This document shows, in pieces, positions 7,585 to 12,600 of a DNA stretch of 12,600 nt. The stretch covers positions 1-12,600 of the forward strand of contig JAFDDL010000045.1 of NCBI GenBank assembly GCA_019310865.1. The letters run 5' to 3'. Position numbers and translations under genes: made by a program. The notes beneath the pieces are model-generated. The model saw nothing but the letters and a program-made list of their open reading frames with translations. It was not told where the DNA came from and did no database searches. Origin of the DNA: Deltaproteobacteria bacterium. GTDB taxonomy: Bacteria > Desulfobacterota > Desulfobacteria > Desulfobacterales > JAFDDL01. The first letter of the stretch is position 1. Every line of letters begins with the position of its first letter.

Positions 7585-7722
7585 CAGCGTCCGTTCCACA
7601 AAACGACGGGCTCTTTTATCGGATTTATAGATTTCCCAGGTAATGTCCGTTGCGTTGGTGAGGTCTTGAATGCCCGTTTGAATATCCGATAAAATTTTTT
7701 CAACCAATATACGGTCAACCAT
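7573..7722 (-). pseudogene. hepT: Truncated HepT-like (HEPN, DUF86) toxin
   Basis: 49 codons from ATG 7722, beginning MVDRILVEKI and reaching FVERTL, which matches the first ~45 residues of HepT proteins. A stop follows two codons after a Ser. The family is ~130-145 residues long and its catalytic Rx4-6H motif lies in the missing C-terminal half, so RNase activity is lost. It overlaps the 3' end of mntA by 8 bp, the normal arrangement in mntA-hepT operons. Its own 3' end overlaps the last 12 bp of the convergent fic gene, which places the breakpoint near 7580. Confidence 0.75.
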
Positions 7723-8140
7723 TTTTATCTCCGTAGAGAACCTTTTTAACATGCCGTTTGTGCAGATGAAGAAAATCTTCGTAAGTTTTACGTCCTTTTA
7801 GTTCGAAACGCTTTCGAATTTCAGGTTTTTTATCGTAAATCAGAATGCCTGTTCGGCGAACCTGATATTTCAACAACTCACCGGCATTATTTAGAATCAC
7901 CAGGTCGGTTTGACGCCCCAGTTTCTTTTCAAATTCGGGAATATAATCGATTGGAGAGTATCGGTTGACGGTGGATTCTTCCAGTAAGAATGCGAGATCA
8001 ATGTCGCTTTCTTTGCGCTCGGTTTGCCGAGCGACCGACCCGAATACATGTACGGAAACAATGTCCGGATGTTCAGAAAAGTAACCGGATAAAATTTGTT
8101 TTATGAACTGAATGGTATCCTTTTTGACATTCATTTTCAT
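7715..8140 (-). CDS. mntA: MntA-like minimal nucleotidyltransferase (antitoxin of the MntA/HepT type)
   Basis: 141 residues. The nucleotidyltransferase signature GS-x10-DxD is exact: Gly34-Ser35, Asp46 and Asp48, with a third acidic residue Asp79 in QTDLVIL. In characterised pairs MntA adds AMP to a tyrosine of HepT and so silences its RNase. Here the downstream hepT is cut short, so this antitoxin probably has no local toxin, though it could act on a HepT encoded elsewhere. ATG 8140 and ATG 8134 are both possible starts, and neither has a clear ribosome-binding site. The size, order and 8-bp overlap with hepT are typical of the family. Confidence 0.85.
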   Translation of the reverse strand: MKMNVKKDTIQFIKQILSGYFSEHPDIVSVHVFGSVARQTERKESDIDLAFLLEESTVNRYSPIDYIPEFEKKLGRQTDLVILNNAGELLKYQVRRTGILIYDKKPEIRKRFELKGRKTYEDFLHLHKRHVKKVLYGDKNG

Positions 8141-8164
8141 GGCATTTTAGTCGTCAGTTGAAAT

Positions 8165-8377
8165 GTGTGTAACTTTTTTAATTTAGGCGAGAAAGCGCAG
8201 GAATATCTGGCATATTCCGAGTTTTCTCAACGCCGTCCGGTGGAATGCATCGGCGCTAAGAATGTGAAGTTAATTTTACGCGAGCCCTTAGTAGCTGGTG
8301 CCCATGAAAATAAAGACAATGGGTATCTGGGTAAGAACAAGTATCGCTACAAAAAAAATGATTCTGATCTGAAATAA
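8165..8377 (+). other. Unrecognised 70-codon open frame between mntA and the DUF5615 gene
   Basis: This 245-bp gap between two minus-strand genes holds one plus-strand frame, starting with GTG 8165 six bases after an in-frame TGA. The product is basic and lysine-rich towards its end, with no membrane segment and no motif I recognise. There is no convincing ribosome-binding site, and its end lies close to the DUF5615 stop. It may be a remnant of a lost gene or non-coding; no function is proposed. Confidence 0.15.
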
Positions 8378-8385
8378 CGCATGTA

Positions 8386-8760
8386 TTAGCGCTGGCGTGA
8401 AAATGGCAGGATGCGAGCCCTGGCTCGCTTCTCATCTATACTCACCAATGCACCCTGGTCCAGCAATTCCCCAAACTGCTTAAACGCCGAAAGTACCGAT
8501 TCACCAATGTGCTTCGGTGAGACATTTTGGGTCCGCAACTGTAATACACTTGGGGAGTCAGCACTGGTCGCCGCGAGGATTGCGCCGAAATCAAGGTCAT
8601 GTGTAAATACCACAAATCCGTTTGATCGAGCCCATAACAAGATTTCCCGGTCAGACGCATTTGGGGAACCGATATCCGACCAATGGATACATTCGTGACC
8701 TGCTGGTTTTAGAACTTCGATCCATTGGGGAGACAGGTTCATGTCTATGACAATTTTCAT
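8386..8760 (-). CDS. DUF5615 PIN-like protein, probable toxin
   Basis: 124 residues from ATG 8760, beginning MKIVIDMNLSP and containing ASDREIL and FTHDLDFG, the hallmark blocks of the DUF5615 PIN-like family. Acidic residues at the expected metal-binding places are Asp6, Asp37/Glu39 and Asp55/Asp57. Family members are predicted ribonucleases paired with DUF433 proteins. The start is fixed by the ATGA overlap with the upstream DUF433 stop, a sign of translational coupling; a possible upstream in-frame start at 8775 would lie inside the partner gene. Toxicity is inferred from the family and the pairing, not seen. Confidence 0.85.
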   Translation of the reverse strand: MKIVIDMNLSPQWIEVLKPAGHECIHWSDIGSPNASDREILLWARSNGFVVFTHDLDFGAILAATSADSPSVLQLRTQNVSPKHIGESVLSAFKQFGELLDQGALVSIDEKRARARILPFSRQR

Positions 8761-8993
8761 GCAGTTTTTGTCCACACCGGGACTTCAATCTCTTCAACTC
8801 GCCAAGCGGCGTATTGAAGTGCCTCATCTATATCTTCATCTTCAAGATAGGGGTACATATTCAAGATCTCTTGCTTGCTATAACCTGAAGCTACAAGACC
8901 GACTATCATTCCCACGGTTACCCGCATTCCACGGATACAAGGCTTTCCCCCCATAATTCCGGGATCAAATGTGATTCTTCTCAAATATTCCAT
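8757..8993 (-). CDS. DUF433 protein, probable antitoxin
   Basis: 78 residues from ATG 8993, chosen because GGGAGG stands 4 nt upstream; an in-frame ATG at 9014 lacks such a site. The family block GGKPCIRGMRVTV (15-27) is intact, followed by a short helix-turn-helix-like segment (about 28-48, GYSKQEILNMYP) and an acidic stretch EDEDIDEAL. DUF433 proteins are small DNA-binding partners of DUF5615/PIN-like toxins. The 4-bp overlap with the next gene and the antitoxin-first order are typical of a toxin-antitoxin operon that is likely to repress itself. Confidence 0.87.
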   Translation of the reverse strand: MEYLRRITFDPGIMGGKPCIRGMRVTVGMIVGLVASGYSKQEILNMYPYLEDEDIDEALQYAAWRVEEIEVPVWTKTA

Positions 8994-9202
8994 GGGACCT
9001 CCCTTCATAAACATATAATCCTGAGATAATCATATCATCTTGAAATCATTAATTGTAATAATTGAAAAAGTTCATAATAAGGATTATATACGATAACGCC
9101 CTATGGGTACAAGGTATTTTTATGTTCATCAGAATTCTGCTTCATTCTGACCTCCATTGTAAGAGGCATTCTGTCTTTTTTATAAAACCGATAGAATTCC
9201 TT
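8994..9202. other. AT-rich spacer between the DUF433 gene and the activator-gene fragment
   Basis: This 209-bp stretch must contain the minus-strand promoter of the DUF433/DUF5615 pair, but no convincing -35/-10 pair was found. A plus-strand frame runs from 9062 into the activator fragment; before about 9203 it shows no similarity to the activator. Nothing else could be supported. Confidence 0.4.
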
Positions 9203-9530
9203 ATGCGGGAAGACCGAATCGGGGATGCCTATCAGCACTTTGAAGCGGCATATGCCCACACGAAGACGGGTACAATTATGCGGCGATTCATCTTCCCATG
9301 GTCCCTTGAAATGATGCATGCGTTTCACCGGGAAGGCTTTGCTCCGATCCCCGGTTGGAATTTTCCCGAACAGTTCGACCGGTGCATGATCGGGCCGAAC
9401 CTCCATCTAAGGGGGGTTGCCCTGCGCATCGGCGCCGAAGAAAAAAATCGTCAGGGGGAGAGCGGCAACCCTGTTGGGGATGAAAAAGACGACGCTTTTC
9501 AGCCGGATGCAGAAGCTGGGATTACGCTGA
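9203..9530 (+). pseudogene. Scrambled fragment of a second sigma54-activator gene
   Basis: Bases 9203-9470 match 3429-3696 of the intact activator (13 differences in the last 246 bp, about 95% identity), and 9462-9530 match 5331-5399 (4 differences in 69). The two blocks meet at GCGGCAACC, which occurs in the intact gene at 3688-3696 and again at 5331-5339. The segment between, equivalent to 1643 bp, is missing, which shifts the reading frame. What remains corresponds to activator residues ~382-471 joined to ~1016-1037. The GAF-like and AAA+ domains and most of the TPR-like region are gone, and the HTH end is out of frame. Similarity stops at the TGA at 9528-9530, equivalent to the intact gene's stop. 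Changes include both silent and replacement sites (Met to Thr, Ile to Asn), so this is a diverged paralogue, not an assembly duplicate. Confidence 0.92.
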
Positions 9531-9578
9531 AAATCCGACGCTGACTGCGGCCAATCAGCTGATTAAAAAAGTGAATTA

Positions 9579-11489
9579 TCAAGCAACCTCCTCATAGTCA
9601 GCGTCCACCACATCATCTGCGTTGCTGCTGTTGTTTTGATGTGCGGGGCCTTGCCCGGGATGCTGATGGGGCGAACCATGTGCAGCTGATTGCCGAGAAA
9701 GCCCCTCGGACATATTTTGTGCCGCCTGCTGAAGCGCTTGCGTACTACGTTCAATTTCCGCTGCATCATCACCGGCGACCGCTGATTTCAGAGCGCGGAT
9801 CGCCGTTTCAACGTTTGATATCACGCCTGCATCCAAATTCAGCCCGTATTCTTCAACCGTCTTTTCGGTGCTATAGATCAAAGCGTCCGCCCGGTTTCTG
9901 GCGTCAATCAACTCTCGTTTGTGCCTGTCTTCGTCGGAATGCGTTTCAGCGTCGCGAACCAGACCCTCAATTTCCGCTTCGGTGAGCCCGGAAGAGGCTG
10001 TAATTGTTATCGACTGTGCTTTTCCAGTGGCAAGGTCCTTGGCAGATACATCCACAATGCCGTCTGCATCAATATCGAAAGAAACCTCAATCTGCGGCAA
10101 ACCCCGGGTTGCCGGTGGGATACCCACCAGTTCAAAACGACCGAGGGTTTTGTTGTCCGCAGCCATTTCCCGTTCTCCTTGAAGGACATGGATCGATACG
10201 GCCGGTTGGTTGTCTTGTGCTGTAGAGAATACTTCACTCTTTTTGGCCGGAATAGTCGTATTTTTTTCGATCAGTTTGGTCATGACGCCCCCAAGGGTCT
10301 CAATGCCCAGGGACAATGGCGTGACATCCAGGAGAAGGACATTTTTTACATCTCCTTTGAGCACGGCTCCCTGTATGGCCGCTCCCATGGCCACCACTTC
10401 ATCCGGATTGACCCCTCGATTGGGATCTTTACCAAATATTTTTCGCACCCGCTCCTGAACCGCCGGCATTCGCGTCATGCCGCCCACCAGAACCACCTCG
10501 CTGATATCTGAGGCGGACAACTTGGCATCGGTTATCGCCTGCCTGCAGGGGCCTTCCAGCCTGTCCAGCAGGCCCGCTACCATCCCCTCGAGTTTTGCCC
10601 GGGTGATTTTCATGTTCAGGTGTTTGGGCCCGTTGGCATCGGCGGTGATAAAGGGTAGGTTCACATCGGTTTGCCCGGTTGTGGAAAGCTCCATCTTGGC
10701 TTTTTCAGCCGCCTCCTTGAGCCGCTGCAGGGCCATGTTATCGGATCGCACATCGATTCCCTGATCCTTTTTAAATTCATCGGCCAGGTAATCGACAATC
10801 AAAAGATCGAAATCCTCTCCGCCCAGGTGCGTATCACCGTTGGTGGCCTTTACCTCGAATACGCCATCGCCGATATCCAGGATCGAAATATCAAAGGTGC
10901 CACCACCCAGATCGAATACAGCGATTTTTCCTTCCTTTTTCTTGTCCAGGCCATATGCCAGGGCTGCCGCTGTGGGCTCGTTAATGATTCTTTGTACAGC
11001 CAAACCGGCAATTTTACCCGCGTCCTTTGTGGCCTGGCGCTGGCTGTCGTTGAAATATGCCGGGACGGTGATGACGGCATCGGTTACTTTCTCACCCAGG
11101 TATTCCTCTGCCGACCGTTTTAAATCGGCCAGAATCATGGATGATATTTCCGCCGGGCTGACTTTTTTACCTTTCAGATCCATGGTTGCATCCCCATTGC
11201 CGCCTCGCTCGATTCGGTAGGGAAGGATTTTAATATCCTTTTGGACCTGGGGCGAATCGAATTTTCTGCCAATCAACCGTTTGACACCAAATACCGTATT
11301 TTCCGGGTTGGTGACGGCCTGTCGTTTGGCAATTTGCCCTACCAAACGCTCACCGCTTTGGGAAATCGCAACAATAGAAGGCGTGGTTCGCCCGCCTTCA
11401 GGATTGGCGATAACTGTGGGATCCTCCCCCTCAATGATCGCCACACAGGAATTGGTTGTACCAAGATCGATTCCGATTGTTCTGCTCAT
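9579..11489 (-). CDS. dnaK: Molecular chaperone DnaK (Hsp70)
   Basis: 636 residues from ATG 11489, which has AAGGAG 7 nt upstream; an in-frame ATG at 11510 adds MNRRSIK and is less likely. The ATPase domain (1 to ~383) shows IDLGTTNS (7-14), [11 protein letters not shown] (170-180), DLGGGTFD (193-200) and VGGMTRMP (335-342). Next come the interdomain linker [12 protein letters not shown] (384-395), the beta substrate-binding domain (to ~500), the helical lid, a Gly/His/Gln-rich tail and the classic end DADYEEVA. It folds and refolds client proteins in the cytoplasm by ATP cycles with DnaJ and GrpE. Neither partner gene is next to it, so it may be a second dnaK or a relocated one. A sigma70-type promoter lies at 11550-11577; no CIRCE element and no good sigma32 site were found. 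Confidence 0.97.
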   Translation of the reverse strand: MSRTIGIDLGTTNSCVAIIEGEDPTVIANPEGGRTTPSIVAISQSGERLVGQIAKRQAVTNPENTVFGVKRLIGRKFDSPQVQKDIKILPYRIERGGNGDATMDLKGKKVSPAEISSMILADLKRSAEEYLGEKVTDAVITVPAYFNDSQRQATKDAGKIAGLAVQRIINEPTAAALAYGLDKKKEGKIAVFDLGGGTFDISILDIGDGVFEVKATNGDTHLGGEDFDLLIVDYLADEFKKDQGIDVRSDNMALQRLKEAAEKAKMELSTTGQTDVNLPFITADANGPKHLNMKITRAKLEGMVAGLLDRLEGPCRQAITDAKLSASDISEVVLVGGMTRMPAVQERVRKIFGKDPNRGVNPDEVVAMGAAIQGAVLKGDVKNVLLLDVTPLSLGIETLGGVMTKLIEKNTTIPAKKSEVFSTAQDNQPAVSIHVLQGEREMAADNKTLGRFELVGIPPATRGLPQIEVSFDIDADGIVDVSAKDLATGKAQSITITASSGLTEAEIEGLVRDAETHSDEDRHKRELIDARNRADALIYSTEKTVEEYGLNLDAGVISNVETAIRALKSAVAGDDAAEIERSTQALQQAAQNMSEGLSRQSAAHGSPHQHPGQGPAHQNNSSNADDVVDADYEEVA

Positions 11490-11549
11490 TTTAATACTCC
11501 TTCTATTCATTACTTTTTAATTTATATATTTTTAGTAATACACATTTAT

Positions 11550-11577
11550 ATAATAAGCGGTGAAACGATGTTGTCAA
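11550..11577 (-). promoter_or_regulatory. Sigma70-type promoter of dnaK
   Basis: Read on the minus strand: TTGACA (11577-11572), a 16-bp spacer, then TATTAT (11555-11550). The -10 box is about 60 bp before ATG 11489. An overlapping upstream CTTGAAC slightly resembles a heat-shock -35 box, but no matching CCCAT-type -10 follows. Confidence 0.6.
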
Positions 11578-11605
11578 CAGAGAGTGTTCAAGTTATATAT
11601 AATTG

Positions 11606-11634
11606 TTGACACACAAAGGGAAATCGCGTATTCT
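11606..11634 (+). promoter_or_regulatory. Sigma70-type promoter of the AbrB/PIN operon
   Basis: TTGACA (11606-11611), a 17-bp spacer, then TATTCT (11629-11634), 43 bp before ATG 11678. A perfect 10-bp palindrome TTATATATAA (11593-11602) lies just upstream, between this promoter and the dnaK promoter, and could be an operator for the AbrB-like protein. Confidence 0.6.
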
Positions 11635-11677
11635 TTTTTAAAGGAAAGAAGGATATAAGGAAACAAGGAGGTTCGGC

Positions 11678-11908
11678 ATGCTGGCAAAAATGACCTCAAA
11701 GAATCAGATAACGATCCCCAAAAAAATTGTAGATCAACTTCCGGATACACAGCATTTCGACATTGAAATGAAAGATGGCGTGGTGTTGCTCAAACCGATT
11801 AAAATTTACGATACGAGTCTCGAGAATATCCGTTCCAAGATAAAAAAGCTGGGGCTTAATCCAGACTGTGTTCAAGAGGCGGTGGCGTGGGCCAGGTCAA
11901 AAGAGTAA
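11678..11908 (+). CDS. AbrB/MazE-family (SpoVT-AbrB) antitoxin
   Basis: 76 residues. The N-terminal ~43 residues form a swapped-hairpin AbrB-type DNA-binding domain: AKMTSKNQITIPKKIVDQL followed by a short beta hairpin ending VVLLKPI. The C-terminal part (DTSLENIRSKIKKLG and on) is the helical segment that would bind and block the toxin. ATG 11678 has AGGAGG 6 nt upstream, one of the best ribosome-binding sites in the window. Its 3' end overlaps the PIN gene, and the order antitoxin then toxin is typical. Self-repression of the operon is expected from the family. Confidence 0.9.
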   Translation: MLAKMTSKNQITIPKKIVDQLPDTQHFDIEMKDGVVLLKPIKIYDTSLENIRSKIKKLGLNPDCVQEAVAWARSKE

Positions 11909-12315
11909 TTCCGGTGGTTATTGATACCAATGTTGTCATTTCCGCGCTGTTTTTTGGCGGAACACCTGGAAAACTCATACCGTTATGGAAATCAAAAAAG
12001 ATCCGGCCCCATATCTCCAGGCCGATTATTGATGAGTATTTGCGGGTTCTTGCATATCCTAAATTCCAATTGTCGGCGAATGAAATTCACTATATTTTGC
12101 ATCAAGAGATATTGCCCTGGTTTGAAATTGTTACAGTTAAGACAGTTCCTGGTCCTGCCATTGTATCCAGCGATCCATCAGACGACATATTTATCCGCTG
12201 TGCCGAGACTGCCAAAGTGAAAACGGTAATTTCCGGAGACCGCCACCTTCTCTCCATGAAATCTTATGTTGGCATTGAGTTTGTTTCCCCGGCTGCTTTC
12301 CTAAAAACAATATAG
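11887..12315 (+). CDS. PIN-domain ribonuclease toxin (PIN_3-type)
   Basis: 142 residues if GTG 11887 is the start. The PIN metal-binding acids are all present: Asp13 in VVIDTNVVISALF, Glu50 in IIDEYLRVL, Asp99/Asp100 in DPSDDIFI and Asp118 in ISGDRHLL. Proteins of this family are single-strand RNA endonucleases that act as toxins in VapBC-like pairs. The start is unsure: GTG 11887 has AGAGG upstream and overlaps the antitoxin by 22 bp, while GTG 11914 has AGAG 8 nt upstream and would give a protein beginning at the strand that carries the first Asp. Either way it is translationally linked to the AbrB-like gene. The protein looks intact. Confidence 0.9.
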   Translation: MGQVKRVIPVVIDTNVVISALFFGGTPGKLIPLWKSKKIRPHISRPIIDEYLRVLAYPKFQLSANEIHYILHQEILPWFEIVTVKTVPGPAIVSSDPSDDIFIRCAETAKVKTVISGDRHLLSMKSYVGIEFVSPAAFLKTI

Positions 12316-12360
12316 AGCGCCATTTCAAGACGTTCAAGCTCGAAGTCTACGCTTCTCTGA

Positions 12361-12600
12361 TTCAGACCAAGACCGGCGAAAATTTTATCCAACCATGTCG
12401 ACATCTCCAACGGTTTGTTGCCAAAATTCAAGGCGATATTGGGAGATTTCAATGCGTTTTTGGCCGGTGGAAGCTACCCTTTTTTTGTCGGATTAACAAG
12501 AGATGAATACTTAAATGCGTTGTCGAACGTCATTGATAAGGTGATTTATGAAGATATTCCAACCATCAAAGCCTTGAGATCTTTTCCGAGCTTGAAATTA
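12361..12600 (+). pseudogene. 5'-truncated AAA-family (AAA_14/DUF4143-type) ATPase, C-terminal fragment running off the window
   Basis: A frame of 80 codons opens right after a TGA at 12358-12360 and stays open to the window edge. The reading ILSNHVDISN, DFNAFLAGGSYPFF and VIDKVIYEDIPTI resembles the region after the ATPase core in AAA_14/DUF4143-type proteins, where a YLxxGxYPFF block is followed by an (I/V)xxDIP(A/T)I block. The ~180 residues that should come before, with Walker A and B, are not in this frame; 12316-12360 instead joins directly to the end of the PIN gene. I therefore read it as a 5'-truncated remnant. A frameshifted or displaced start cannot be excluded, and the family call rests on pattern similarity only. 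Confidence 0.45.

Noticed and set aside
7802..7818. TTCGAAA-CGC-TTTCGAA dyad resembling the CGAAATTTCG core at 2134-2178
   Set aside because: It lies within the mntA coding sequence, lacks the TGT/ACA flanks and has no promoter nearby; probably coincidental.
9062..9544. 160-codon frame from TTG 9062 as a real chimeric protein
   Set aside because: It has no ribosome-binding site, its first part has no similarity to the activator, and its last part reads the HTH region out of frame after the deletion, so it is a by-product of the pseudogene.
9553..9564. Perfect palindrome AATCAGCTGATT as a terminator after dnaK
   Set aside because: For the dnaK transcript the T-run lies before the stem rather than after it, and on the plus strand it is followed by A residues, so it lacks intrinsic terminator form.
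11490..11600. CIRCE or sigma32 heat-shock control of dnaK
   Set aside because: No TTAGCACTC/GAGTGCTAA repeat is present, and the CTTGAAC seen lacks a matching CCCAT-type -10 at the right distance.
12264..12452. 62-codon minus-strand frame across the PIN 3' end
   Set aside because: It overlaps the well-supported PIN gene and the ATPase-like fragment on the other strand and shows no recognisable family pattern.

Overview
The window looks like chromosomal DNA from an anaerobic, probably sulfate-reducing bacterium of the Desulfobacterota (former Deltaproteobacteria). This is an inference from the mix of a fumarate-reductase-like flavoprotein, a bacterial BAAT-type acyl-CoA thioesterase, a GAF-AAA-Fis sigma54 activator and a dense set of toxin-antitoxin-like genes. 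No rRNA, tRNA, CRISPR array or intact transposase was seen.

Left part (1-5399), metabolic and regulatory: on the minus strand lie the N-terminal part of an FAD-dependent oxidoreductase (1-446, cut by the window edge) and a complete BAAT/acyl-CoA-thioesterase-family hydrolase (544-1902), probably one transcription unit. Divergent from them is a 1037-residue sigma54-dependent activator (2286-5399) with an N-terminal winged-helix/TPR-like region, a GAF-like domain, an AAA+ domain and a Fis-type HTH. The 383-bp gap between them holds a minus-strand -24/-12 promoter candidate (2051-2066) and, about 105-128 bp upstream of its expected start site, two 18-bp TGT-N12-ACA dyads arranged as a 45-bp near-palindrome (2134-2178). 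Together these read as an enhancer-plus-sigma54-promoter circuit in which the activator drives the hydrolase and flavoprotein genes.

Middle part (5400-9578), accessory and degraded: a 5'-truncated cysteine synthase remnant (5526-6224, minus), a class II Fic AMPylase with a winged-helix tail and an operator-like inverted repeat over its promoter (6332-7584, plus), an mntA nucleotidyltransferase with a hepT partner cut to 49 codons (7573-8140, minus), a DUF433/DUF5615 antitoxin/toxin-like pair (8386-8993, minus), and a roughly 95%-identical scrambled fragment of a second copy of the sigma54 activator (9203-9530, plus). That copy has lost an internal segment equivalent to 1643 bp between two 9-bp repeats.

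Right part (9579-12600): a complete stand-alone dnaK (minus), separated by back-to-back sigma70-type promoters from an AbrB-like antitoxin and PIN-domain toxin pair (11678-12315, plus). The window ends in the 5'-truncated C-terminal part of an AAA/DUF4143-type ATPase (12361-12600). Repeated gene truncation, a duplicated regulator fragment and four toxin-antitoxin-like loci in about 6 kb mark the region from 5400 onward as a recombination-prone accessory segment around dnaK.
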